A DNA stretch of 7,383 nucleotides, taken from an uncultured Eubacteriales bacterium (lineage in GTDB: Bacteria; Bacillota; Clostridia; Oscillospirales; Oscillospiraceae). A model generated the notes under the pieces. It was not told the origin of the DNA. It ran no database searches and saw only the letters and a list, made by a program, of their open reading frames with translations. Of this stretch, positions 1-6,250 are shown piece after piece. The stretch is taken from NCBI GenBank assembly GCA_958427375.1, contig CAUABY010000102.1:1-7383 (forward strand), read 5' to 3'. Every line of letters begins with the position of its first letter. The first letter of the stretch is position 1. Position numbers and translations under genes: made by a program.

Positions 1-28
1 GCCGTCTGACGGTCTATAAGGAGATATA

Positions 29-373
29 ATGCGGAATCAAAAAAGCAATTTCTTATAAGTCATACTGCTCTGGGCGGGGGAGCTGATTTCGGCCGTGGGC
101 AGCGGCTTGACGAGTTTCGGGCTGGGCGTGTATGTGTTCCAAAAGACGGGCAGTGCCGGGAGCATGGCGCTTGTCACACTGCTGGCCTTTCTGCCCACAC
201 TGCTGCTCAGCGTCTCCGCCGGGCAGCTGCTGGGCTTCGCGCTCGGCGGGGCGCTGTGTGCCCTGGTGCTCATCCCGCTTGCCGTGCTCGGCACAGCGGC
301 GCTTGCCGTGTGGCTTGGGGTCACAGGGATTATAAATATCAAGGCCTATGAGTGCTGCATGGGAAAAGAGTAA
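29..373 (+). pseudogene. MFS permease remnant (5' end, with stop codon and foreign-looking tail)
   Basis: An ATG at 29 follows a good RBS (AAGGAGA, 18-24), but the frame hits TAA at 56-58 after nine codons. Reading through the stop gives LLWAGELISAVGSGLTSFG, then GVYVFQKTGSAGSMALVTLLAFLPTLLLSVSAG. This is the typical first and second transmembrane region of MFS drug/macrolide-efflux-type permeases. Family members run to about 400 residues and continue after this point with a GxLADRxDRR loop. Here the MFS similarity stops near nucleotide 223. It is replaced by about 49 residues of another hydrophobic sequence ending in GIINIKAYECCMGKE and a TAA at 371-373. That tail faintly recalls the end of small DUF4870/Tic20-like membrane proteins, but I do not firmly recognise it. 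The gene is almost certainly non-functional. Translation could restart at 95 to give a 92-residue hydrophobic peptide, which I consider unlikely. Confidence 0.75.
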
Positions 374-377
374 TATA

Positions 378-719
378 ATGGAAACACTACTCAAAGTGGA
401 AAATCTTTCAAAGTCTCACATTTTGCATGGAGTGTCTTTTGAGATGGCGCGGGGAGAGATGCTCGCGATCATGGGGCCGTCCGGCTCAGGAAAATCCACG
501 CTTTTATATAATGTGGCGGGTATGGACACGCCGGACGGCGGGGCGGTCTGGCTTTGCGGCACGGAGTTGACGCGGCTTTGTGAGGATGAAAAGGCCAGAC
601 TGCGCCTTACGCGCATGGGCTTTGTGTTCCAACACATGAACATGATGGCAAACCTCAATATTCTGGATAATATTCTTCTGCCCGCGGTGCTGGCGCGCCG
701 CTTCTCCCGGAGGGCGTGA
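378..719 (+). pseudogene. ABC transporter ATPase, N-terminal half only (LolD/MacB-like)
   Basis: The frame opens at ATG 378, four bases after the upstream remnant's stop, and runs 113 residues to TGA. The start METLLKVENLSKS leads to a Walker A motif GPSGSGKST (residues 33-41), then a Q-loop FVFQHMNMM (82-90) and LNILDNILLPAVLARR. This matches ATPases of the LolD/MacB/antimicrobial-peptide export type, normally about 220-255 residues. It ends before the LSGGQ signature, Walker B and switch histidine, so it cannot complete an ATP site. About six to eight residues also seem missing between LSKS and HILHGVSF, where family members have a YG-containing loop with the A-loop tyrosine. The reading frame runs straight into Sir2-like sequence, so the 3' half was lost by deletion. 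No permease gene lies nearby. Confidence 0.85.
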
Positions 720-1083
720 CATCGAAGATAGAGGTTCCGTCTGAGCTCGTTCCATACTCCCCGAAATGCGGCAGACCCATGAGTATGAATCTGCGCAGTG
801 ACGATACCTTCGTGGAGGACGCGGGCTGGTACATGGCGAACAGGCGCTATGATGACTTCCTCAAGCGGCATAGCGGAGAGCACATTCTGTTCTTGGAGCT
901 CGGCGTTGGCATGAATACCCCGGTCATTATCAAATACCCATTCTGGCGGATGACAGCGCGGAATATCCGCGCAGTCTATGCCTGCCTGAATTACGGCGAG
1001 GCCCTCGCCCCGCGGAGATAAAAGACCGCTCCATCTGCATCAATGGGGATATCCTCAACGTGCTGCAAGATATGGCACCGTAA
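716..1083 (+). pseudogene. Sir2-family NAD-dependent deacetylase/ADP-ribosyltransferase remnant (C-terminal part, frameshifted)
   Basis: The frame from 716 reads VPSELVPYSPKCGRPMSMNL, then RSDDTFVEDAGW, HILFLELGVGMNTPVIIKYP and AVYACLNYGEALAP. This is the zinc-loop and C-terminal NAD-binding part of Sir2-family proteins, closest in flavour to the SirTM class (LELGVGxNTPxIIxxPF). The 5' half, with the GAGxS NAD-binding start and catalytic histidine, is absent. The junction with the ABC ATPase remnant lies about 700-730. After codon 1010 the frame stops at 1019-1021. Moving to the other frame continues the family ending as EIKDRSICINGDILNVLQDM and stops at 1081-1083, so one base has been lost near 1012 in a GC-rich run. 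The expected CPKCG has become SPKCG. Truncation, frameshift and loss of a probable zinc ligand all point to a dead gene. Confidence 0.85.
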
Positions 1084-1110
1084 GCCAAAACCGCGCGTAA
1101 CAGCGCGTAA

Positions 1111-1150
1111 ACCCCGCCATGCTGGATTAGCGTTCAGCATGGCGGATTTT
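1111..1150 (+). terminator. Intrinsic terminator after the Sir2 remnant
   Basis: CCGCCATGCTG (1114-1124) and CAGCATGGCGG (1135-1145) form a perfect 11-bp stem around a 10-base loop, followed by ATTTT. The T-tract is short, so termination strength is uncertain. It lies 30 bases past the Sir2 remnant stop and just upstream of the next promoter, so it separates the decay zone from the PPC gene. Confidence 0.7.
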
Positions 1151-1153
1151 CGC

Positions 1154-1182
1154 TTGTCAGCGGCAGTACAAGCTGTTATAAT
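1154..1182 (+). promoter_or_regulatory. Sigma-A promoter of the PPC-domain gene
   Basis: TTGTCA (1154-1159), a 17-base spacer and TATAAT (1177-1182). The -10 is preceded by TGT, making it an extended -10 element. This is a near-consensus vegetative promoter, with transcription expected to start around 1188-1190, giving a leader of about 55 bases. Confidence 0.85.
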
Positions 1183-1208
1183 CATGCTATGCGAATATTG
1201 GAAAATCC

Positions 1209-1223
1209 GGGGTGCATTACCCC
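1209..1223 (+). promoter_or_regulatory. Small leader hairpin upstream of the PPC gene RBS
   Basis: GGGGT (1209-1213) pairs with ACCCC (1219-1223) around a 5-base loop. It lies in the predicted leader, nine bases before the GGAGG ribosome binding site (1233-1237). It leaves the RBS free, so it could simply stabilise the mRNA 5' end; chance occurrence is possible. Confidence 0.3.
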
Positions 1224-1243
1224 TGAAAATACGGAGGCAGAAC

Positions 1244-1666
1244 ATGGATTACCGCAGATTTGAAAATACAATTGTCGCAAGAATCGACAAGGGCGAGGAG
1301 ATTATTGACAAGGTGCGCGAAATCGCGCACAGGGAGCAGGTCAAATTAGCGGGCGTGCAGGCGCTCGGCGCGGTGGGCGATTTCACCGTGGGCATATTCA
1401 AAACGGAAGAGAAAAAGTATTACGCCAATGAGTTCAAGGGAAACTTTGAGATAGTCTCACTCCATGGCACCATAAGCACCAAGGACGATGAGTTCTACTG
1501 CCACCTGCACATGAGCGCGGGCAATGACAAGGGTGAGGTTTTCGGCGGCCACCTGAACAGAGCCGTCGTGAGCGCAACCTGCGAAATGCTGATAACGGTC
1601 ATGGATGGCCGGGTCGAGCGTCAGTTTGACGAGGAAATAGGCCTTAATCTCTTTAGGTTCCTGTAA
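1244..1666 (+). CDS. PPC-domain (DUF296) DNA-binding-type protein
   Basis: A 140-residue protein that is essentially one PPC (plants and prokaryotes conserved, DUF296) domain. The start ATG 1244 follows GGAGG at 1234-1238 region with about six bases of spacing. The same frame is open upstream, but that part crosses the promoter and terminator and is not coding. Visible hallmarks are VKLAGVQALGAVGDFTVGIF (residues 33-52), FEIVSLHGTIS (68-78) and FYCHLHMSAGNDKGEVFGGH (84-103), followed by a sheet-forming ending LITVMDG. H87, H89 and H103 match the histidines that bind a metal ion at the subunit interface in trimeric bacterial members. Plant relatives are AT-hook nuclear proteins, but this one has no AT hook, so DNA binding is an inherited label; the true role of stand-alone bacterial PPC proteins is poorly known. 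Cytosolic, single-gene unit with its own promoter and terminator. Confidence 0.9.
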   Translation: MDYRRFENTIVARIDKGEEIIDKVREIAHREQVKLAGVQALGAVGDFTVGIFKTEEKKYYANEFKGNFEIVSLHGTISTKDDEFYCHLHMSAGNDKGEVFGGHLNRAVVSATCEMLITVMDGRVERQFDEEIGLNLFRFL

Positions 1667-1671
1667 AAAAT

Positions 1672-1710
1672 AAAGGGTCGTGGGATAACATGAAATCCCG
1701 CGGCTCTTTT
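1672..1710 (+). terminator. Intrinsic terminator after the PPC gene
   Basis: The left arm 1675-1686 (GGGTCGTGGGAT) pairs with 1695-1706 (ATCCCGCGGCTC) over 12 bp, including three G-U pairs, around an 8-base loop. It is followed by TTTT (1707-1710) and preceded by AAA (1672-1674), which extends the stem. It begins six bases after the stop codon. The A-run and T-run may let it work in both directions, but no - strand gene is seen here. Confidence 0.85.
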
Positions 1711-1760
1711 ATGCTGTCCCGGATAAAAAAGAAGAAGCTGAGAGCGGGTGGATTTTCGTG

Positions 1761-1789
1761 TTTACATACTTGCCGCGATGTGATAAAAT
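1761..1789 (+). promoter_or_regulatory. Sigma-A promoter of the prfA operon
   Basis: TTTACA (1761-1766), a 17-base spacer and TAAAAT (1784-1789), with TGA directly before the -10 (extended -10). Transcription should start near 1796, giving a leader of about 28 bases before the prfA ATG at 1824. It drives prfA and probably the two genes behind it, because no terminator appears until 5492. Confidence 0.85.
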
Positions 1790-1823
1790 ACACTGATACT
1801 GAATTTTTCCCATGGAGATAACT

Positions 1824-2894
1824 ATGTTTGAAAAGCTTGCCGCTTTGAAAAATCAATATGAGCAGCTTCTCACGCGCATGCAGATGCCGGAAACCTATGC
1901 CGACGCCGCGCTCTATGCCAAGTGTGAGCGCGAATCGCGCGAGCTTGCGCCCGTTGTTGAGGCCTATACCGCCTATGAAAAGGCCGTGGCGGATATGAAC
2001 GCCGCGCTTGAGCTGATGGACGAGCCTGAGTTTAAAGAGCTTGCGCAGGAGGAGTATGCCGCCGCCAAGGCCGAGCGGGAGCGGCTTGAGCAGGCGATAA
2101 AGATTCTGCTTTTGCCCAAGGACCCGAACGACAGCAAAAACGTCATCATGGAGATACGCGGCGGCGTCGGCGGGGAAGAGGGCATGCTCTTCGCGGCTGA
2201 CCTCTACCGCATGTACTCCATGTACGCCGAGCGCCGCGGCTGGAAGATAGACGTGGCGAATGTGAACGAGACAGAGCTTGGCGGATTTAAGGAGATAAGC
2301 TTCGTCGTTGAGGGGGCGTGCGCGTACTCGCGGCTCAAGTTTGAGGCCGGCGGCCACCGCGTACAGCGTGTGCCGGTCACGGAGTCCGGCGGGCGCATCC
2401 ACACCTCAGCGGCGACGGTTGCCGTCCTGCCTGAGATAGGCGAGGTTGACTTCAAGCTTGACATGAACGATTTGAAGATAGACACCTACCGCTCGTCCGG
2501 CGCGGGCGGTCAGCACGTGAATAAAACCGAGAGCGCCATCCGCATAACGCACCTGCCCACCGGCACGGTCGTCGAGTGTCAGGATGAGCGCAGCCAGTAT
2601 AAAAATAAAGACCGCGCCATGCAGATCCTCCGCTCCAAGCTCTATGAGGCGGAAAAGGCCAAACAGCAGGCTGCCGTCGCCGCCGAGCGCAAAAGCCAGA
2701 TTGGCTCCGGCGACAGGAGCGAGCGTGTGCGCACCTATAACTTCCCGCAAAACCGCGTGACAGACCACCGACTCGCGGGGGACAACAAAAACTTCAATCT
2801 CTCCGCCGTCATAAACGGCGAGCTTGACGGGCTGATTGACGCGCTTGTAACGGCGGAGCAGGCGGAAAAGCTCCGCGAGCAGTCGGAGGTTTGA
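1824..2894 (+). CDS. prfA: Peptide chain release factor 1 (RF1)
   Basis: RF1 reads UAA and UAG stop codons in the ribosomal A site and releases the finished protein. The 356-residue length is normal. Residues 1-100 are the helical, charged N-terminal domain. The codon-reading tripeptide PVT (residues 184-186, in RVPVTESGGRIHTSAATVAV) has the P-x-T form of RF1 rather than the SPF of RF2. The universal GGQ motif is at 228-230 in SSGAGGQHVNKTESAIRITH, and Q230 is the residue usually methylated by PrmC. I chose ATG 1824 because GGAG at 1814-1817 sits six bases before it; the in-frame ATG at 1812 overlaps that RBS. It is the first gene of an operon with the TsaC-CoaE gene two bases downstream. The methylase gene prmC, often next to prfA, is not in this window. 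Confidence 0.97.
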   Translation: MFEKLAALKNQYEQLLTRMQMPETYADAALYAKCERESRELAPVVEAYTAYEKAVADMNAALELMDEPEFKELAQEEYAAAKAERERLEQAIKILLLPKDPNDSKNVIMEIRGGVGGEEGMLFAADLYRMYSMYAERRGWKIDVANVNETELGGFKEISFVVEGACAYSRLKFEAGGHRVQRVPVTESGGRIHTSAATVAVLPEIGEVDFKLDMNDLKIDTYRSSGAGGQHVNKTESAIRITHLPTGTVVECQDERSQYKNKDRAMQILRSKLYEAEKAKQQAAVAAERKSQIGSGDRSERVRTYNFPQNRVTDHRLAGDNKNFNLSAVINGELDGLIDALVTAEQAEKLREQSEV

Positions 2895-2896
2895 GC

Positions 2897-4102
2897 ATGG
2901 AGACAAGAATTATAAAAGACGATATCCCCGCCGCGGCGGAGATAATAAAAAACGGCGGGCTTGTGGCCGTGCCGACGGAGACGGTGTACGGCCTTGCCGG
3001 AAACGGGCTTGACGAGAGCGTCGTGCGGCAGATATACGAGGTCAAGGGCCGCCCAGCGGTAAAGCCGCTGTCGCTCATGGTGCCGGATAAATCTGCCATG
3101 GCGGAGTACTGTGAGGCCGTGCCGGAGGCGGCGCTGTGCCTTGCGGAGAAGTTCTGGCCGGGGCCGCTGACTATCGTTCTCAAAGCAAAGCCCAATGTCC
3201 CCGCCATCGTGCGCGCCGGGGGCGCAACCGTCGGCCTTCGCTGCCCTGACCACCCGCTCACGCTTGAGGCACTGCGCCTTGCAAAGCTGCCCTTTGCCGC
3301 GCCCTCGGCCAACCCCTCCGGCTCCGAAAGCCCGAAGAACGCCGCAAAGGTTTTAGAGTACTTTGACGGGAAAATCCCAGCGGTTATCGACGGCGGGCAC
3401 TGCGGCATAGGCCGCGAGTCCACGCTCATTGACATGAGCGCAAAGCCCTATAAAATCCTGCGCGAGGGCGCGCTCAGCGCGGACGATATTGCCGATGCTC
3501 TGGCGGACAATATGCGCCTTATCGGCATCACCGGCGGCACAGGCAGCGGCAAAACCACCGCGCTTGACGTTCTGCGTGACCTCGGAGCGCTCGTAATCGA
3601 CTGTGACGCGCTCTACCACGAGCTGCTGGAAAATAGCGCTGAGCTCGTCGCGGATATCGCCGCCGAGTTTCCAACTGCGGTAACAGACGGCAAGGTCGAC
3701 CGCAAGGCGCTGGGCGAGATAGTTTTCACCGACGCGCAAAAGCTCTTGAAGCTCAACACCATCACGCACTCGGCCATCAGCCGTGAGCTTCGCCGCCGCG
3801 TGCGCGCGTGGGCAATGCGGGGCGGCACGCTTGCCGCCGTTGACGCGATAGAGCTTATATCGAGCGGGCTTGCCGGGCAGTGCTGTGCGACGGTGGGCGT
3901 TGTCGCCGCAAGGGACGTGCGCCTTGCGCGCGTCATGGCGCGTGACGGGGTGAGCGCGGAGTACGCTGAAAAGCGCATCAGCGCCCAGCGTTCGGACGAT
4001 TATTTCGCCGAACACTGCGACTACATTTTGCACAACAATGGCACGCGGGAGGAATTTTACGACCGCTGTCTGAATTTATTTTTGGAGGTACTTGAAAAAT
4101 GA
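2897..4102 (+). CDS. Fused threonylcarbamoyl-AMP synthase (TsaC) and dephospho-CoA kinase (CoaE)
   Basis: A 401-residue two-domain cytosolic enzyme. Residues 1 to about 203 are a YrdC/TsaC domain that makes threonylcarbamoyl-AMP from threonine, bicarbonate and ATP for the t6A37 tRNA modification. Motifs are PTETVYGLA (26-34), KGRPAVKPL (50-58), SAN (137-139) and ST at 175-176, ending in KILREGALSADDIADAL. It lacks the extra Sua5 C-terminal domain. From M206 a complete CoaE domain begins: P-loop GGTGSGKTT (213-221), VIDCDAL with D235/D237, the lid-like RDGVSAEYAEKRISAQRSDD, and a DYILHNNGT end. CoaE adds the 3'-phosphate of coenzyme A. There is almost no linker. ATG 2897 is preferred because GGAGG (2885-2889) lies seven bases upstream; TTG 2891 is too close. 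M206 is an ATG (3512) that may be the old coaE start. The two pathways are unrelated, so the fusion probably reflects joining of neighbouring genes. Confidence 0.93.
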   Translation: METRIIKDDIPAAAEIIKNGGLVAVPTETVYGLAGNGLDESVVRQIYEVKGRPAVKPLSLMVPDKSAMAEYCEAVPEAALCLAEKFWPGPLTIVLKAKPNVPAIVRAGGATVGLRCPDHPLTLEALRLAKLPFAAPSANPSGSESPKNAAKVLEYFDGKIPAVIDGGHCGIGRESTLIDMSAKPYKILREGALSADDIADALADNMRLIGITGGTGSGKTTALDVLRDLGALVIDCDALYHELLENSAELVADIAAEFPTAVTDGKVDRKALGEIVFTDAQKLLKLNTITHSAISRELRRRVRAWAMRGGTLAAVDAIELISSGLAGQCCATVGVVAARDVRLARVMARDGVSAEYAEKRISAQRSDDYFAEHCDYILHNNGTREEFYDRCLNLFLEVLEK

Positions 4103-5484
4103 GTGAATTACGCAAAGAGCTCTTTTATGAACAGAAAAACGGCTATGACCTCATTGACACCGCCGAGCGGCTGAAGGTCGAGGAGTACTGCAAGGGCTAT
4201 ATGGACTATCTCAACCGCTCCCGCACGGAGCGCGAGGCGGTTGTAAACGCCATTGCGCAGGCCGAGGCCGAGGGCTTTGTGGAGTACAAGCCCGGCATGG
4301 AGCTCAAGCCCGGCATGAAAATTTATAAGAACAACCGCGGCAAGGCGCTTATGCTGGCCGTCATCGGCAAAAAGCCGCTGAGCGCGGGCGCGGTGATCGC
4401 AGGCGCGCATGTCGACGCGCCGCGCCTCGACCTCAAGCAGATACCCATGTATGAGTCCGACGAGCTGTGCTTTTTCAGAACGCACTATTACGGCGGCATC
4501 AAGAAATACCAGTGGGTCACCATCCCACTTGAGCTGCACGGCACTGTCGCGCTGAAAAACGGCGAAACTGTCAATGTCGCCATCGGCCGCGAGCCGGACG
4601 AGCCGAAGTTTGTCATCACCGACCTCCTGCCCCACCTTGCAGCCGACCAGATGAAAAAGACCATGGCCGAGGGCATCACCGGCGAGGGCCTGAACATACT
4701 CATCGGCAGCACCCCATATGCCGACGACGGCAAGGACAGAGTAAAGCTTGCCGTCCTCAGCATTTTGAACGACAGCTATGGCATTACTGAGGAGGACTTC
4801 CTCTCCGCGGAGCTTGCCGGGGTCCCGGCATACGATGTGTGCGAGGTCGGCTTTGACCGCTCGCTCATCGGCGGCTATGGCCACGACGACAGGGTGTGCG
4901 CCTATGCCGAGCTTCGCGCCATTTTTGACGCGGACGAGCCTGAGCGTACCTGCGTGTGCATCCTCGCCGACAAGGAGGAGACCGGCTCTGACGGCGTGAG
5001 TGGTATGCAGAGTGCGGCCTTTGACTGCTTCATGGAGGATTTGTGCGCCGCTCAGGGCGTGGAGCTCAGGCGCTGCTTCGAGAACAGCTTCTGCCTCTCG
5101 GCGGATGTCTGCAACGCCTATGACCCGCTCTACCCCGAAGTGTCCGAAAAGCGCAGTGACGGCAAGATTAATTACGGTATGGGCGTTTGCAAGTTCACCG
5201 GCGCGCGCGGCAAGTCCGGCACGAACGACGCCTCCGCCGAGCTCGTGGCGTATCTGCGCCGCCTGTATGCGGACAATAACGTCATCTGGCAGCTTGCCGA
5301 GCTCGGCAAGGTCGACCAGGGCGGCGGCGGCACCATCGCCAAGTTCATGGGCAACCGCAATATCGACACAATTGACGCGGGCGTCCCGGTGCTGAGCATG
5401 CACGCCCCCTTTGAGGTTGTGGCAAAGTTTGACTGCTACATGACATATAAGGGAGTTTTAGCGGCGTATAACGATAAAAAGTAA
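4099..5484 (+). CDS. M18-family metallo-aminopeptidase
   Basis: A 461-residue cytosolic zinc aminopeptidase of family M18 (aspartyl aminopeptidase/aminopeptidase I type), which trims N-terminal residues, often acidic, from peptides. The di-metal site can be traced: H104 and D106 in AGAHVDAPRLDLK, the bridging aspartate in GYGHDDRVCAY (D263/D264), E293-E294 in ADKEETGSDG, D336 in SADVCNAYDP and H435 in LSMHAPFEVV. Length and motif order are normal for the family, whose members form large dodecameric shells. The start ATG 4099 overlaps the previous stop as ATGA, and GGAGG (4084-4088) lies ten bases upstream, so it is probably translationally coupled to the TsaC-CoaE gene. The stop (5482-5484) is seven bases before a terminator hairpin. 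The exact substrate preference cannot be read from sequence. Confidence 0.95.
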   Translation: MSELRKELFYEQKNGYDLIDTAERLKVEEYCKGYMDYLNRSRTEREAVVNAIAQAEAEGFVEYKPGMELKPGMKIYKNNRGKALMLAVIGKKPLSAGAVIAGAHVDAPRLDLKQIPMYESDELCFFRTHYYGGIKKYQWVTIPLELHGTVALKNGETVNVAIGREPDEPKFVITDLLPHLAADQMKKTMAEGITGEGLNILIGSTPYADDGKDRVKLAVLSILNDSYGITEEDFLSAELAGVPAYDVCEVGFDRSLIGGYGHDDRVCAYAELRAIFDADEPERTCVCILADKEETGSDGVSGMQSAAFDCFMEDLCAAQGVELRRCFENSFCLSADVCNAYDPLYPEVSEKRSDGKINYGMGVCKFTGARGKSGTNDASAELVAYLRRLYADNNVIWQLAELGKVDQGGGGTIAKFMGNRNIDTIDAGVPVLSMHAPFEVVAKFDCYMTYKGVLAAYNDKK

Positions 5485-5491
5485 TTAAAGC

Positions 5492-5532
5492 ATCACCTCA
5501 TGGGCATAATGAGCCTGTGAGGTGATTTTTTT
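5492..5532 (+). terminator. Intrinsic terminator that contains the RBS of the next gene
   Basis: Bases 5492-5505 pair with 5513-5526 as an unbroken 14-bp stem (two G-U pairs; ATCACCTCA against TGAGGTGAT at the base) around a 7-base loop. Seven T residues follow (5526-5532). This is a textbook terminator for the prfA operon. Its right arm is also the Shine-Dalgarno sequence of tepA, and its T-tract includes the first two bases of the tepA start codon. When folded it would both end transcription and hide the RBS in any read-through mRNA. Confidence 0.9.
5519..5525 (+). promoter_or_regulatory. tepA ribosome binding site, sequestered in a hairpin
   Basis: GAGGTGA, part of the full anti-Shine-Dalgarno complement (GAGGTGAT to 5526), ends five bases before TTG at 5531-5533. 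It decides the tepA start. The alternative in-frame GTG at 5522 lies inside this site and has no RBS of its own. No separate promoter is evident between 5485 and 5530. Confidence 0.75.
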
Positions 5533-6169
5533 GGACGAGGAAAAAGCGGAAATACAGGATTTTTCGGCCGCGCGCGCGGGGACAATACAATGTCTTACCA
5601 TCGTCGGCCAGATTGAGGGGCACCAGCTTCTGCCGGACGATACCAAGGCCACGAAATATGAGCATGTGCTCCCGCTCATCGCGGCGGTGGAGGAGTCGCC
5701 GGAGATAAAGGGACTGCTGATTCTGCTCAATACCATGGGCGGGGATGTCGAGGCCGGCCTTGCCATAGCCGAGCTTATTGCAGGCATGAAAAAGCCGACT
5801 GCGTCTCTGGTGCTCGGCGGCGGGCACTCTATAGGCGTGCCGCTCGCGGTGGCGGCGAAGCGCAGCATGATAGCAAGCTCTGCGGCCATGACTATACATC
5901 CCGTGCGGCTCAACGGAGTTGTCATCGGCGTACCGCAGACCTATAACTACTTTGCCCGCATACAAGAGCGCATAGTGGGCTTTGTCACGGAGCACTCACG
6001 CGTCAGCCGGGAGAAATACCTCAAGCTTATGACGAATACGGACGAGCTTGCAAACGATATAGGCAGCGTCATATACGGGCGCGAGGCTGTGGAGCTGGGG
6101 CTTATTGACAGCCTTGGTACCCTATCCGACGCACTTTCTTATCTCCACGGCGAAATAGATAAAAGCTGA
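5531..6169 (+). CDS. tepA: ClpP-like serine peptidase of the TepA family
   Basis: A 212-residue protein of the ClpP/crotonase fold, matching the TepA (YmfB) branch found in Firmicutes. Bacillus TepA has been linked to protein translocation and is usually encoded close to spoIIIE/ftsK; its true substrates are unclear. Family signatures are CLTIVGQIEGH, KYEHVLPLI, LLILLNTMGGDVEAGLAIAE, the nucleophile turn GGGHSIG with S100, and AMTIHPVRLNGVVIGVPQT with H123. The third triad residue is probably D176 or D171 before the closing YGREAVELGLIDSLG. No signal peptide or membrane segment is seen. The start is TTG 5531, set by GAGGTGA at 5519-5525; the only other candidate, GTG 5522, would add three residues. 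Expression probably depends on read-through of the terminator that covers its RBS, or on opening of that hairpin by ribosomes finishing the aminopeptidase. Confidence 0.92.
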   Translation: MDEEKAEIQDFSAARAGTIQCLTIVGQIEGHQLLPDDTKATKYEHVLPLIAAVEESPEIKGLLILLNTMGGDVEAGLAIAELIAGMKKPTASLVLGGGHSIGVPLAVAAKRSMIASSAAMTIHPVRLNGVVIGVPQTYNYFARIQERIVGFVTEHSRVSREKYLKLMTNTDELANDIGSVIYGREAVELGLIDSLGTLSDALSYLHGEIDKS

Positions 6170-6174
6170 TGCAG

Positions 6175-6198
6175 GGCGAACGCTCCGTGCGCTTCGCC
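6175..6198 (+). repeat. Inverted repeat (hairpin 1) after tepA
   Basis: GGCGAACGC (6175-6183) pairs with GCG-C-TTCGCC (6189-6198), nine pairs with a one-base bulge and a 5-base loop. It starts six bases after the tepA stop. There is no T-tract, so it looks more like an mRNA 3'-end stabiliser or the first part of a longer structure than a terminator. Confidence 0.5.
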
Positions 6199-6212
6199 GT
6201 AACTTAAAACCA

Positions 6213-6241
6213 AATCAAAGCCCGGCGCAGCGGGTTTGATT
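6213..6241 (+). repeat. Inverted repeat (hairpin 2) between tepA and uppP
   Basis: AATCAAA (6213-6219) pairs with TTTGATT (6235-6241), and CCCG (6221-6224) with CGGG (6231-6234), giving 11 pairs with G6220 bulged and a 6-base loop. No T-tract follows. Function unknown. Confidence 0.55.
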
Positions 6242-6250
6242 CGGAAAGGA

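Noticed and set aside
1093..1110. GCGCGTAA repeated twice in tandem
   Set aside because: Only two 8-base copies ten bases apart; too short to separate from chance or to call a binding site.
1043..1243. Upstream extension of the PPC gene to 1043
   Set aside because: The added part crosses the Sir2 remnant end, a terminator hairpin and the promoter; the RBS and the family's normal length fit ATG 1244.
4108..5403. A 431-codon open frame on the - strand opposite the aminopeptidase
   Set aside because: It is the mirror of a GC-rich gene with strong codon bias; its translation has no recognisable domain and no RBS, whereas the + strand encodes a complete M18 enzyme.
5522..5530. GTG 5522 as the tepA start
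   Set aside because: It lies inside the Shine-Dalgarno sequence and has no RBS of its own, while TTG 5531 has ideal spacing.
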